In this document: piece by piece, positions 7,784 through 17,414 of the stretch
How the letters are laid out: each line of letters starts with the position of its first letter
Position numbering within the stretch: the first letter of the stretch is position 1
Source of the DNA: Streptomyces sp. NBC_00162
GTDB taxonomy: Bacteria; Actinomycetota; Actinomycetes; Streptomycetales; Streptomycetaceae
Direction of reading: 5' to 3'
NCBI RefSeq assembly: GCF_024611995.1
Contig: NZ_CP102509.1
Location: 372,001-436,000 of the forward strand
Length of the DNA stretch: 64,000 bases
The notes under the pieces: model-generated
What the model was told of the DNA's origin: nothing
What the model saw: the letters and a program-made list of their open reading frames with translations, nothing else
Databases searched by the model: none
Program-made: the position numbers and the translations under genes

Positions 7784-8475
7784 ATGCTCGCCTCGATGGC
7801 GGCCGCCGCGACCCCGCCAGGCGCCACCACGATGCTCGAGGCCCGCAACGTGCAGGCGTGGCTGCGGCCGCGCCCCGCCGCCGCCCTCCACCAGGTCGGC
7901 CCCGCGACCGCGAACAAGCTCCGCACGTACGGGCTGCACACCATCGGCGACATCGCCGACGCGCCCGTGCCCACCCTGGTCTGTCTCTTCGGCGCCTCCA
8001 CCGGACGCTCCCTCCACGCCCACGCCCACGCCCACGGCCAGGACCTGCGCACCGTCCAGACCCAGCCGGCTCCGAAGTCCATGAGCGCCGAGAGGACCTT
8101 CGACCACGACGTCCTGGACCCCGCCGAGCACCGCAGAACCCTGCTGGACCTGACCGACGAGCTCGGCGCCCGGCTCCGCGACGAGCAGCAGGCCACCGGG
8201 AACCTCACCATCTCCGTCCGCTACACCGACCGGACCGGCAGCACCCGCAGCCGTACCCTGCCCGAACCCACCGCCCACACCCGCCCGCTCACCACCACCG
8301 CGTACGAGCTCTACGACCTCCTCGGTCTCCAACGGGCACGCGTCCGCGCCATCAGCCTGCGCGCCCAAGACCTCCGCCCCGCCACAGAGGCCACCCAGCC
8401 ATCGAAGCCGTCAGCGACCGCGACCGCGCCCGCTACGGCCCCGGCACCATCCGGCCCGCCACCCTCGCCACAACC
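7784..8475 (+). pseudogene. Y-family DNA polymerase, C-terminal fragment
   Basis: Continues the polymerase interrupted at 2144. MLASMAAAATPPGATT and VQAWLRPRPAAALHQVGPAT are followed by the helix-hairpin-helix thumb region GLHTIGDIADAPVPTLVCLF and the little-finger domain (KSMSAERTFDHDVLDP, LEARLRDE-like, SVRYTDRTGSTRSRTLPEPT). Near 8398 about ten residues are missing and the frame moves by -1, after which IEAVSDRDRARYGPGTIRPA matches the normal tail. No stop follows in that frame for a long distance. The gene thus has at least two lesions, the insertion and this deletion, and cannot make a normal polymerase. Confidence 0.75.
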
Positions 8476-8571
8476 AGCAACCGGACCGCTCGCGGAAAAC
8501 CCGACGATAAAACGCTGTTGGCAACCCGCTGTATCCAGGTCAAGGCCGACCGACCCCATGCACTTAATGGC

Positions 8572-9446
8572 CTATTGGATCAGGTCGGTATGCGTGTAGC
8601 ACGTCGGGCAGACGTAGAGCTGCAGATGATTTGCGTCGGAGACCTGGATCCCGGGCGGGTTCGACACGTTGTCGTAGTCGAGCACGGCGATGCCTTGGTC
8701 CTCGTACGGGACCCAACCCCTTCTGTAGTCGCGACATTCGTCCGAGGCGATGGTCAGAAGCGGGTTCATCGCGGCGCCACAGTTGATGCAGAACCGGGCG
8801 ATGGGATCGGTGAGGCCCCACGGTGCCCATCCACCGACCTTCCAGCCGGGGGCGACGGACAGCTCGTTCATGTAGAACTCCTCCGGAGCGGCCTCGTAGG
8901 AATCATGTATCGCGACGCCGGCTTCCTGCCACGCGCTCCAGTCGCTCAGCTGCTGCCGCAGCTCCTTGTCCAACTCCAGAAAGTTGGGGTACTCGGTGAC
9001 TTGCTCCGGTGCCAGCACGCACGGCTCCGGCGTGTAGCCGTCCTGCACATCCGAGGGTTTGGGCGGCGAAGCAAGGACGTGGGTGACGTCGGCGGCGGTT
9101 CGCCAGAACAGTTCGGTCGGAGGCTTGTGCTCCGGCGGGTGCTCCGAGGGACACCACAGCACCTGGAGCAGGTCTGTCCGTCCGGGCGGCCGTAGCTGGG
9201 GCACGTCGCGCACGTACAGCTGGGCCACCGGCAGGAGGGGGAGACCGGACCCTCGTGCCACTTGTCGCAGTACAGCCACGGCTGATTGGCAGGCCACAGC
9301 AGTGGTCCGCCGATAGAACTTTGGTACGGCGACGGAGAACCGGGACGGGGATGCAGCCGGGTCGCCGTGCGTGCCAGCGAGGCCAGTCGAGGGAAGACCG
9401 CAGCCACGTCGAACGGCCGCGGTGGGGTGGTACGGATGACGTTCAC
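8572..9446 (-). pseudogene. DUF1963-like protein, single-base frameshift
   Basis: Two frames together encode one ~290-aa soluble protein. GTG 9446 begins VNVIRTTPPRPFDVAAVFP and continues to CDKWHEGPVSP near 9240. The next frame continues LLPVAQLYVRDVPQLRPPGR and VLAPEQVTEYPNFLELD, and ends with a Cys pair FCINCGAAM and QLYVCPTC. The match is to the DUF1963 (YwqG-like) group common in Streptomyces, whose function is unknown. The two Cys pairs may form a zinc ribbon. The break is one missing base near 9235-9250 in a C-rich run, so it may be a sequence error. It is convergent with the polymerase fragment. Confidence 0.55.
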
Positions 9447-9506
9447 AGCGGCGATACTGCCAACAGCCTCTGACACGAGGGCAGGCCACCAGTCATCACC
9501 GACGAC

Positions 9507-9739
9507 ATGCTGCACACCGTGCTCCGCCGCCGCGCGATGGGCGAAACCGTCGAGACCATCCAGCCGGACCTGATCATTTCCCACCGGCCGCCGCAAATGC
9601 CAGAATCCCAGCCTGTCCAGCATCTACCGGGCGCTCGCCGAGCACGAGAAGGCCAAGGCGTACCCGAAACCCGAAAGCCGTCGAAACGGCGCGCGCCGAC
9701 TTCGCCACCCTCCAGCAGCGCGACCGCAGCCCCGTGTAG
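9507..9739 (+). pseudogene. Degenerate recombinase-type tail with HTH-like end
   Basis: Three frames in order read MLHTVLRRRAMGETVETIQP, then GRRK-QNPSLSSIYRALAEHE, then AVETARADFATLQQRDRSPV with a stop at 9737-9739. The SIYRALAEH stretch looks like the recognition helix of a resolvase-type HTH. The 5' part is missing. I take it as the end of a lost recombinase or plasmid-type gene; the identity is weak. Confidence 0.35.
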
Positions 9740-10084
9740 TTACTCATTGCTACACGCCACCTGGCCGTAGCTATACGAGAGCAGGGCCTTGACCGGCCGG
9801 CGCGGCCCGCACACTGCACGGTCGGGCGGCCCCGGTCATCGTTGCCGACAGCAACCGGGTGGGGAACGAAGAGCAGCACTGGCCGATTTCACGGTTCTGG
9901 CCGCTCTTCCGTGACGACTACGCAAGAAGGGCCGCACACGTCCAGGCCAGGCAACCTCCGCGCAGCCGTCTGAGCAGTCCAGGGCTCTCCGCGCGCGCAG
10001 CACTCGGAGGGACGGCACGCGGGTCGTCACAGCAGCGCGGTCAGAACCAACTGCGGCGCTCGGTCAAGTGGCCTCAGCCGGCTG
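9740..10084. other. Non-coding stretch with a repeat shared with 11665-11820
   Basis: No gene seen. It contains TTCTGGCCGCTCTTC (9895-9909) and CGGTCAGAACCAACT (10038-10052). Both recur in the same order and at nearly the same spacing on the other side of the kinase gene (11665-11679; 11806-11820, one mismatch). An ancestral direct duplication flanking the kinase gene is possible. Confidence 0.35.
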
Positions 10085-11491
10085 TCACGGCGTTGAGGTG
10101 TTATCGCTGTCTGACGTGCCGTGGTCCCACAGGGCTCGCCGGGTTTCGACATCGCGGTAGCGGTACGTCGCGATGCTCAGGACACACGCCGCGTGGAAGA
10201 GCAGCTGGAGAGTGTAGGGGCTGTCGTACATGACGCCGTCGGACCAGCCATCCCTAGCCCACGAGCCTTGTTTGTCGATCACATCCACCGCAAGGAACAC
10301 CGCGATGACGGCTGCGGCCGCGTACCCCGTCGCACGCGTCAGCTTTGTGGACCGCGATGTGAGTACTGCCGTCGCCACCGAGATGACTGCCATGGCGACG
10401 GACAAGCCGAATCTGTTCTCGGCAGCGATCAGCCAGTTGAAGAGAAAGAGCAGGATGGCAGGAAGGACGAACCGCGTCGCTATGTCCAGGCCCACAAACA
10501 GTAGGCGAAGGCGTGCCGGAGACGCCGATGTCGCACCCGGCCGCGGGGGGACCGCGTTCGCACCGGGGGTGGAGACGACGGGCGACGGCGGAGTCGTGCC
10601 GGGCTCTGTGGGCGGGTGGGGGCGGGGTTCTGGCGGCGCGGGCTCGGGTGCGTGGTCGAGTTGTCGCAGTGCCCGGGAAAGGTCGGCGGCGTTCGGGTAC
10701 CGCCTGTCGGGGTCTTTGTCCAGCAGGGTCAGCAGGATGTCGTCCCAGGCGGATGGGATGCCGGTGGAGAGCGAACTGGGTGTGGGCGGCTCCTGGGTGA
10801 GGTGTGCCAAGAGGTAGCCCACGGTGTCGGGAGCCTGGAACGGCAGCCGGCCCGTGATCAGCTCGAAGAGGAGACAGCCGAGCGCGTACAGGTCGCTGCG
10901 CGGTTCCGGGAAGCCACGCGCCTGTTCGGGCGCCATATATGGAGGCGTGCCCACGATGAAGCCCGTCTGGGTGAGCCGGTCCGCGGTCGCATAGGGGTCG
11001 GCCGCCCTCGCGATACCAAAATCGAGGACCTTCACCAGGCCGGAGGGAGTGATGAGGATGTTGGACGGCTTGATGTCCCGGTGCATGACTCCCATGTCGT
11101 GCGCGGCGGCCAGCGCGTCGCATATCTGCGCGCCCCATCGGGCCGCGTCCGGTAGGGGGACGGCGCCTCGGCGCAGCATGGCGTCCAGGCCCTCGCCTCG
11201 GATCAGCTCCATCACCAGGAACGGTGCCTTGTTGTCCCCAGTGCCGGTCTCGCCGAGGTCGTGGATGGTCACGATGTTGGGATGCTGCAGCCGGGCGGTG
11301 ATCAGTGCTTCCCGCCGGAACCTGGCACGTGCCTCGTTCCCGCGGTTTCCGCCACCCGCGAGCAGGGAGATCACCTTGACCGCGACGGGCCGGCTCAGCG
11401 TCTCGTCCTGCGCCTCCCACACTTGCCCCATGGCGCCCTCGCCGAGCTGTCGCACCAGCCGGTAACGACCTCCGAGAAGCTGGTCTCGCAC
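10085..11491 (-). CDS. Membrane-anchored Ser/Thr protein kinase (PknB-like)
   Basis: 468 residues from GTG 11491, eight bases after GGGGAGG. The kinase domain (about 10-275) is complete: glycine loop LGEGAMGQVWEA, invariant Lys39, catalytic HRDIKPSN (137-144), DFG (157-159) and APE (187-189). A Pro-rich linker (about 290-345) follows, then four hydrophobic segments (FVLPAILLFLFNWLIA, LSVAMAVISVATAVL, AAAAVIAVFLAVDVI, LLFHAACVLSIATYRY). The protein thus has a cytoplasmic kinase and a C-terminal four-helix membrane anchor, without PASTA repeats. It is likely a signalling kinase of unknown input. The gene stands alone, flanked by degenerate sequence. Confidence 0.9.
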   Translation of the reverse strand: MRDQLLGGRYRLVRQLGEGAMGQVWEAQDETLSRPVAVKVISLLAGGGNRGNEARARFRREALITARLQHPNIVTIHDLGETGTGDNKAPFLVMELIRGEGLDAMLRRGAVPLPDAARWGAQICDALAAAHDMGVMHRDIKPSNILITPSGLVKVLDFGIARAADPYATADRLTQTGFIVGTPPYMAPEQARGFPEPRSDLYALGCLLFELITGRLPFQAPDTVGYLLAHLTQEPPTPSSLSTGIPSAWDDILLTLLDKDPDRRYPNAADLSRALRQLDHAPEPAPPEPRPHPPTEPGTTPPSPVVSTPGANAVPPRPGATSASPARLRLLFVGLDIATRFVLPAILLFLFNWLIAAENRFGLSVAMAVISVATAVLTSRSTKLTRATGYAAAAVIAVFLAVDVIDKQGSWARDGWSDGVMYDSPYTLQLLFHAACVLSIATYRYRDVETRRALWDHGTSDSDNTSTP

Positions 11492-12102
11492 TGCCGTGCC
11501 TCCCCGTCTCGCACATTGCGGTCCCCGACGAACCGGCACGATGCAGATCATGACGCGCCCGCGAAGGAGATGCCTCCGATACCCGGAAACCTGCCAGAAG
11601 GCAGGGTGTTGGCCAAGACGGTCCCCCTGGTCCGGGTCGGCCTTACGCAAGGCCAACTGGAGTGTTCTGGCCGCTCTTCTGCGAAGGCCCAGACTGCCAT
11701 CCGCTCCGAAGGCGGTGCGCGGAGTCCTGCACTGCCCAGACGGCTACACGGAGGCTGCCTGACCCGGACACGGCCTGCCCTTCTGGCGTAGCCATCACGG
11801 AAGAGCGGTCACAACCAACTAATGCGCTCAGTGACTTCCCAAGCAGTGCGGCCTGGTAGGCGATAACGATCTCGGCTACTCCTGCCAGGTCATCCGCGTG
11901 GTCCAGCACGTCTCGAGCCTCGAGGACCCGACCCACCCATCCCCGGAGGTCTGACCTGGGTCTCGCTGTGCCGCGCACCGCCCACGCGACTGCCCCGCCC
12001 TCACTCCAGGGGGCGGGGCAGCTTCCGTCACCCCGCGTCGAGCCTCTACCTTGAACTCCGACGGAAATTACAAGTAGCGGCAAACGCAAGTGAGTTGGGG
12101 TA
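11492..12102. other. Non-coding stretch upstream of the kinase and sigma-like genes
   Basis: No complete gene. It contains the second copy of the kinase-flanking repeat (11665-11820) and a short plus-strand coding-like stub near 11855-11955 (DNDLGYSCQVIRVVQHVSSL), which I cannot assign. The promoters of the divergent kinase and sigma-like genes should lie here. Confidence 0.35.
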
Positions 12103-13596
12103 ATGACGACAGATCCGGCGGATACGGTGTCCGTCAGCGGGGTCGGGTTCGGGGACTACTACCGGGCGCATGCGGGGCCGCTCGTCGCCCTGTCGCTGCT
12201 GCGGGGCGCGGACCTGGTGGAAGCCGCGCGACTCGCCCAGGACTCGATGGCAGTGGCCCGACGGTGGATAGACCTGCTGGCCGCGAACGTGGTCGGGGCC
12301 GCGAAGGACACCAGGACCCCCGTGGTCACCGCGCAGGCGCTGCGGTCTTGGACGTGCCGGATGACCGTCGGCGGCGGCTGCGGCGCGCTCCGCCCAGCGC
12401 ACGAGACGGTGCCCGCCCTTCTGGGGAAGGGCAGCACCGACGCCCTGGTGCAGGCCCGGACGGTGGTGGCGCTCGCCCCGCTGAGAGAGTTGAACGAGCG
12501 CCAACTCAACGTCACTGCCTTTCGGTTGGCTGGCTGCAGGCCGGGAGCGATCGCGTACGAGCTGGGCCTGTCGATGCCGAAGGTGCACCGCACCCTGCGC
12601 CACGTCGGCAAGCTGCTCGAAGCGGAGACAGGGGTACGGCAGGCCACAGGTGCCGAGGCACCGGAGGAGGCCGAGGGGTCTGGGGCGGCCGAGGGGACCG
12701 CGGAGGCAGACGTCAGGTTCGCGGAGCTGCTGGGCGAGCTGGCCGCCGCGCTGGATCCCGTACTCGACCTGCGGGCCGGGCTGGACGAGGTGAGCGGCTC
12801 CATTGGTGCAGACGGGACCACCGCTCGCCGCGCCCCCGTACCGCCGCTGTGGAACCTCGGCCCTTCGCTCCCCGTGCCGCCCTTCGGCGCACCAGTGCTG
12901 CACTCATTCGCCGAGCCCGCGCCATCTGAAGTGCGGGCCTACGCGGCCGGCCTCGCCCGGTGCGACGCGCAGGGCCGCGAGGCTGCGCTCAGCGGGTTTC
13001 CCGCGGTCGAGCTGGCGGCCGTACGGCTCGGAGCGGTGCTCGCCCTTCAGGTGGAGCGATTCCGGCGGGAGGCCGAGCGGTCCGGGACCCGGGCCACGAG
13101 GGACGAGTTCCGGAGGGAGGACGCCCGGGCGTTCGCGGTGGCACTGGCACAGGACGCCGCGCTCGCCGCGCCGATGTTCGACGCGGTGAAGGACCTCGAC
13201 GTCCCGCGCCGCGTCGGCTATCTGGCGGCGGGCCTCGCCCATGACGACCCCTGGACGAACGAGGTCTCCTACGACGGGATCGAAGCGTCCCTCGCCCTGG
13301 CCCAGTTCCGGCGCGCGGCGGTGCGGGCTGCGCTGCGTGCGTTGCACCGGCCCGGGGCGGACACCTCTCCTCAGTCCGGCGGCTCGCTCGCCGAGGCCCT
13401 CACGCAGTCCCTGAGCGACACCCACCGGATGATCCACCAGCTCGACGAACTGAACAGCGACCTTTCGCGTGCCGAGTCGACACTGCCGGACGGCTACTAC
13501 GTCGACATGACCCGGGACTTCGACCTCCACCAGAGTTTCCACGCGGACCTGGCCCTCGGCATCGACGCCGTCCGGGAGGCCCTGTCGCAGCCCTAG
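12103..13596 (+). CDS. Sigma-factor-like regulatory protein
   Basis: 497 residues from ATG 12103; the ribosome site is weak (TTGGGG). The N-terminus FGDYYRAHAGPLVALSLLRG followed by a helix-rich stretch resembles sigma-70 region 2. LRELNERQLNVTAFRLAGC and GAIAYELGLSMPKVHRTLRH resemble region 4 with its HTH. After ~200 residues comes an acidic linker and a long C-terminal domain (about 265-497), mostly helical with no known motif. The DNA-recognition residues of region 4 look altered, so it could be an ECF-like sigma factor with an extra sensory or anti-sigma-like domain, or a sigma relative without polymerase function. No neighbouring anti-sigma gene is seen. Confidence 0.55.
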   Translation: MTTDPADTVSVSGVGFGDYYRAHAGPLVALSLLRGADLVEAARLAQDSMAVARRWIDLLAANVVGAAKDTRTPVVTAQALRSWTCRMTVGGGCGALRPAHETVPALLGKGSTDALVQARTVVALAPLRELNERQLNVTAFRLAGCRPGAIAYELGLSMPKVHRTLRHVGKLLEAETGVRQATGAEAPEEAEGSGAAEGTAEADVRFAELLGELAAALDPVLDLRAGLDEVSGSIGADGTTARRAPVPPLWNLGPSLPVPPFGAPVLHSFAEPAPSEVRAYAAGLARCDAQGREAALSGFPAVELAAVRLGAVLALQVERFRREAERSGTRATRDEFRREDARAFAVALAQDAALAAPMFDAVKDLDVPRRVGYLAAGLAHDDPWTNEVSYDGIEASLALAQFRRAAVRAALRALHRPGADTSPQSGGSLAEALTQSLSDTHRMIHQLDELNSDLSRAESTLPDGYYVDMTRDFDLHQSFHADLALGIDAVREALSQP

Positions 13597-13689
13597 TAGG
13601 ACTCCGTTAGGTCGTTCTTGATCTTGGTGTGGTGTGTGGTCTGTTGGGGAGGGGTTGGTGGCAGGTGGTGCAGATGCCTGTCCAGCACC

Positions 13690-14215
13690 TCAGGATGTTT
13701 TGGAGGGCGTCGAGGGTCTGGTAGAGAGTGAGGCCGGTCCTGGGACTTTTGGGGTCAGTCGTTGTTCGGTGAGGAAGGCCTGGGCGGCGGTCACGAGGGT
13801 GACGTGGTGATGCCAGCCCGGCCAGGATCGTCCCTCGAAGTGGTCCAGGCCCAGGCCGTGCTTGAGTTCTCGGTAGTCGTGCTCGATGCGCCAGCGGACC
13901 TTGGCCAAACGGACTAGCTCGGTGATCGGGGTGTCGGCCGGGAGGCTGGAGAGCCAGTAGTCGGTGGGAGCGTCGGCGTTTTCTGGCTATTCGACCAGCA
14001 GCCAGCAGTCGGGCAGGACCCCGTCCCCCCAGCCTTGCTCGGACGAGGCGGCGGCCTTGATCGGACGCTCGACGGCCTTTCCGGCGGGGCGGACGCGCAC
14101 GGCGGCGAAGCGGGACTTCAGCCGGCCGCGTGTGCCCTGCCGCCAGGCAACGGTGGTGAACGTCTTCGGCTCGAGACCGGCGGCCAGGGTCGCCGTCGGC
14201 GGTGCGGGGTGTCGA
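13690..14215 (-). pseudogene. IS701-family transposase remnant
   Basis: One minus-strand frame carries the C-terminal third of an IS701-type transposase: KTFTTVAWRQGTRGRLKSRF, RPAGKAVERPIKAAASSEQG, VLPDCWLLVE, then an in-frame TAG at 13987-13989 where relatives have Trp, then APTDYWLSSLPADTP and VRWRIEHDYRELKHGLGLDH. The N-terminal part is gone. The 13598-13690 stretch just after the sigma-like gene probably contains the outer end of this IS. The sigma-like gene's stop codon touches it. Confidence 0.7.
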
Positions 14216-14439
14216 TCGGCACTTCTGTAGGGCTACTGATCCGTAGAAGTTCGCTGTGGCCGGTACTTGCCTGATCGAATCAGTCGGACAGCTGGGCGGC
14301 TAGCGCGACAGGTGTCGTGCACGCATGCGGCTCAGCACAGTGCGGGTTACGGGATCTGGTATTGACTGAGTGACTCTTTCGGGTTCCCTGTTCTAAGCAG
14401 CCTTGGGTTTTAGGCTGGCTTGGTGTCGAAGAACGCTTA

Positions 14440-14462
14440 CTGAGGGCTTCGGGTTGTCGTCG
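14440..14462 (+). repeat. IS630 left terminal inverted repeat
   Basis: Imperfect inverse of 15558-15580. CTGAGG is identical, followed by several shared positions (TTC, GGGT, GTC). Confidence 0.7.
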
Positions 14463-14501
14463 GGTGGTGACGGTTCATGATCCCTCCGGTATGCCGGTGA
14501 G

Positions 14502-15639
14502 GTGAGGTATCCAGAGGGCGGGGGCCTGGCCGCTGAGCGTCGGGCATTTCGTGAGGCAATCCGGCTTCAGGCCGGGCAACGGTTCACAGCGGGTGAGAAG
14601 ACCGCGGTCATCGCGAAAAACCTGCGGGTAAGTGTCCGGTCGGTGGAACGCTGGCGTCGTGCCTGGCGCGAGGGCGGCATGGAGGCCCTGCGCTCGGCGG
14701 GTCCGGCGAACGCCCCGACCGTCACCGATGAACAGTTCGCCGTGCTCGAGGAGGAACTCGGCAAGGGCCCGTCGGCGTACGGCTTCGACGACGATCGCTG
14801 GACCCTGGCCCGGGTCCAGACTGTGACCCGCCGACGGTTGCGGATGAGTCGGTCGGTGACGACGGTGTGGCGGCTGCTGAGACGGCACGGCTGGTCCTGG
14901 CAGGCACCCGCCCGCAGGGCACTCGAGCGTGACGAGCATGCGGTGGAGCTGTGGAAGAAGGAGGTGTGGCCGCAGGCAAAGCCTAGCGGCGGCGTCCGGG
15001 GCTTGGATCGTCTTCGAGGACGAAGCCGGCTTCTCGATGACGCCGCCCCGCGCCCGCACCTGGGGCCGGCGCGGGCTCACCCCTCTCATCCGCGTCCGTG
15101 GCAGGTCCCGCCGCCGAACCTCAGTCGCCGCCCTGTGCTGCTATAAACCCGGCGAGAAGAGCCGCCTCATCCACCGCCCCCGACACCACCTCCTCCTCAA
15201 GGGTGCACGCAAGAGCTTCTCCTGGAAGGACTACCGCGACCTGCTGGTGCGGGCTCACATCCAGCTCGGCGGCCCGATCGTGGTGGTCTGGGACAATCTC
15301 AACACCCACCTGGCCGCGGGGCTGAAACATTACGAGGCCGAGCACGACTGGCTCACCACCGTCCGGCTCCCGCCCTATGCACCCGACCTGAACCCCGTCG
15401 AGGCCGTCTGGTCACTCGTGCGCAGAGCGATGGCCAACACCGCCTTCGCCACACCCGACGACCTCGACCGCACACTCCGCCGCGAGTTACGCACAATCCA
15501 ACTCCGGCGCCACCTGATCAACGGCTGCCTCACCGCCACCGACCTGACACTCGACCCACCGACCACCCTGAAAACCTCAGTAACTGCCGCCCGCGCCGAA
15601 GAGTGTGAGCGCTCACACCAATCCCGTCAACAACTCTGA
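14502..15639 (+). CDS. IS630 transposase in two overlapping frames
   Basis: Frame 1 (GTG 14502 to a stop after 15146) encodes the DNA-binding half: two HTH motifs (TAVIAKNLRVSVRSVERWRR and the region ending WRLLRRHGWSWQAPARRALE). Frame 2 (readable from about 14985 to 15639) encodes the DDE catalytic half: SGAWIVFEDEAGFSM (first Asp/Glu), VVVWDNLNTHLAAGLKHYEA (second Asp), YAPDLNPVEAVWSLVRR (Glu). The switch occurs near 14975-14990, at the same place as in copy 1. Many IS630 transposases are made by translational frameshifting, so this may be functional. Here, though, two bases would be needed to join the frames, against one in copy 1. Frame 2 has no stop inside the IS and runs 59 bases past its end. 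Confidence 0.7.
15558..15580 (-). repeat. IS630 right terminal inverted repeat
   Basis: Partner of 14440-14462; followed by the TA target duplicate. Confidence 0.7.
15603..15618. promoter_or_regulatory. Perfect 16-bp palindrome, LacI-type operator (distal)
   Basis: GTGTGAGCGCTCACAC, centred on the AGCGCT core typical of LacI-family operators. It is 21 bases after the IS630 target duplicate and about 290 bases before the GH62 start. It may be the distal partner of 15753-15770. Confidence 0.6.
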
Positions 15640-15752
15640 CAGGTAAGAGATTCTGATGGCGCTTCAGTAACGGACAGATTGCGGCACGGTACTTGACGAC
15701 CTCTCATGCCCCATGGTCTTCTCCGTGAACACACCAGATGTTCGACTTTCAA

Positions 15753-15770
15753 ATTGTTAGCGCTAACAAT
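15753..15770. promoter_or_regulatory. Perfect 18-bp palindrome, LacI-type operator of GH62
   Basis: ATTGTTAGCGCTAACAAT, the same core as inside the GH30 gene (26830-26843) and close to sites before GH127 (35406) and araD (57227). It lies 136 bases before the GH62 start and suggests induction by an arabinose- or xylose-type sugar. Confidence 0.75.
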
Positions 15771-15905
15771 GCGCCGGAGATCCGGTGCCCCCACCCCGCA
15801 GGGGTCACGTCTTGCCGCCGCCTCGGACGTGCCGTGCCCGGTCCGCACGCACGCACGCACCGCGAAGGACCGACCCCTGCCCAAGTCGCCCCTAGGAGGG
15901 TGCAG

Positions 15906-17414
15906 ATGAACGCTCTCGGTACAGCTCCACGAACCTCGACACGGCGAGGATGGCGGCCGCGGATGGCCGCCCTGCTCTCGATGGTCTTCGTGGCCGGCTT
16001 CCTGGCGATGGTGAACCCGTCGTCCGCCTCGGCTGCCTCGGTCGACACCAGCAAGTGGTACGTGCTGGTGAACCGCAACAGCGGCAAGGCGCTGGACGAC
16101 TACAACTTCGCCACCGCCGACGGCTCGCCAGTCGTCCAGTGGACCCGCTCCAGCAACGAAGCCCAGCAGTGGCGCTTCCTGGACTCCGGCAGCGGCTACT
16201 ACCGCCTGCAGAACCGTAACTCCGGCAAGGTCCTGGACGACTACAACTGGTCCTCGGCCGACGGCACCGACGTCGTCCAGTGGAGCGACCTCAACGCGAC
16301 CAACCAGCAGTTCCGCCTCGCCGACTCCGCCGGCGGCTACGTCCGCCTCCTGAACCGCCACAGCAGCAAGGCCCTCGAGGTCCAGAGCGCCTCCACCGCC
16401 GACGGCGGCAAGATCGTCCAGTACGCCGACTGGGGCGGCAGCAACCAGCAGTGGCAGCTCGTCCCCGTCGCCGACGTCGGCACCGGCACCGGCACGTGCG
16501 CTCTTCCGTCGACCTACCGCTGGACATCGACGGGTCCGCTGGCGGAGCCGGCGAACGGGCAGGTCGCGTTGAAGGACTTCAGCACCACCACGTACAACGG
16601 CAAGCGCCTGGTCTACGGGACGACCTCCAACGGAACGTCGTGGGGCTCGACGGGGTTCAGTCCCTTCACGAACTGGTCGGACATGGCGACAGCCACCCAG
16701 ACGGGGATGAACGATCCCGCGGTGGCGCCCGAAGTGTTCTACTTCGCGCCCAAGAACGTCTGGGTGATGGTGTCCCAGTGGAGTCAGTGGCCGCTTTATT
16801 ACCGCACGTCCAGCGACCCCACCAACCCCAACGGCTGGTCCGCCTCGCAGCCGCTGTTCACCGGCAGCCTCCCCGTCGGCCCCCAGGGCCAGAAGGACGC
16901 CCCGATCGACCCGACCATGATCGCCGATGACCAGAACATGTACCTGTTCTTCGCCGCTGACAACGGCAAGATCTACCGGGCCAGCATGCCGATCGGGAAC
17001 TTCCCCAGCAGCTTCGGCTCCTCGTACACGACGGTCATGAGCGACACAACGGACCTTCTGTTCGAGGCACCGGAGGTCTACAAGGTCCAGGGCCAGAACC
17101 AGTACCTCATGATCGTTGAGGCGCAGGGTACGAACCGCTACTTCCGCTCGTTCACCGCCTCCAGCCTGGACGGTCCGTGGGCCGTCCAGGCCGGCAGCGA
17201 GAGCAGCCCCTTCGCGGGCCAGGCCAACAGCGGTTCCACCTGGGCCAAGGGCGTCAGTCACGGCGACCTGGTCCGCAACAACCCAGACCAGACCAAGACC
17301 ATCGATCCCTGCAACCTGCAGTTCCTCTACCAGGGCCTCCCCACCAACACACCGGCGGGCACCGACTACCTGAAACTGCCGTACCGGCCGGGCCTGCTCA
17401 CCCTGCAGCGCTGA
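15906..17414 (+). CDS. Secreted GH62 alpha-L-arabinofuranosidase with N-terminal CBM13
   Basis: 502 residues from ATG 15906, preceded by AGGAGGG. A signal peptide covers residues 1-44 (cleavage near SSASA-AS). A ricin-type trefoil with three QW-type repeats follows (about 48-185: [30 protein letters not shown], each ending near QQW/QQF). The GH62 five-bladed propeller (about 195-502) starts [20 protein letters not shown], where the Asp in KDFS is the likely base. [12 protein letters not shown] and [10 protein letters not shown] hold the pKa-modulating Asp and the acid Glu. The enzyme removes arabinose from arabinoxylan outside the cell. It has LacI-type operators upstream and a terminator at 17521-17550. 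It is a paralogue of the enzyme at 20292-21767. Confidence 0.92.
   Translation: MNALGTAPRTSTRRGWRPRMAALLSMVFVAGFLAMVNPSSASAASVDTSKWYVLVNRNSGKALDDYNFATADGSPVVQWTRSSNEAQQWRFLDSGSGYYRLQNRNSGKVLDDYNWSSADGTDVVQWSDLNATNQQFRLADSAGGYVRLLNRHSSKALEVQSASTADGGKIVQYADWGGSNQQWQLVPVADVGTGTGTCALPSTYRWTSTGPLAEPANGQVALKDFSTTTYNGKRLVYGTTSNGTSWGSTGFSPFTNWSDMATATQTGMNDPAVAPEVFYFAPKNVWVMVSQWSQWPLYYRTSSDPTNPNGWSASQPLFTGSLPVGPQGQKDAPIDPTMIADDQNMYLFFAADNGKIYRASMPIGNFPSSFGSSYTTVMSDTTDLLFEAPEVYKVQGQNQYLMIVEAQGTNRYFRSFTASSLDGPWAVQAGSESSPFAGQANSGSTWAKGVSHGDLVRNNPDQTKTIDPCNLQFLYQGLPTNTPAGTDYLKLPYRPGLLTLQR

Larger units (their letters stand above)
14440..15580 (+). mobile_element. IS630-family insertion sequence, 1141 bp, both ends present
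   Basis: Starts CTGAGGGCTTCGGG and ends with the near-inverse CCTGAAAACCTCAG. It is flanked on both sides by the dinucleotide TA (14438-14439 and 15581-15582), the target duplicated by IS630/Tc1-type elements. Length and ends are normal for the family. It lies directly upstream of the GH62 regulatory region. Confidence 0.8.

Noticed and set aside
2141..7790. CCAAC/GTTGG outside the 12-bp ends as an extended terminal repeat
   Set aside because: The left CCAAC is native polymerase coding sequence (Pro-Asn codons), so the match may be chance.
4305..8084. Plus-strand open frame of 1259 codons
   Set aside because: Antisense shadow of the two recombinase genes and the polymerase fragment; composition is low-complexity Gly/Ala/Arg with no family motif.
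12090..12929. Alternative plus-strand open frame overlapping the sigma-like gene
   Set aside because: Arg/Gly-rich shadow frame; the frame from 12103 carries the coherent protein and a full-length stop at 13596.
15660..15730. TTGACG at 15693 as a GH62 promoter
   Set aside because: No acceptable -10 box at 16-19 bases; the true promoter could not be placed.
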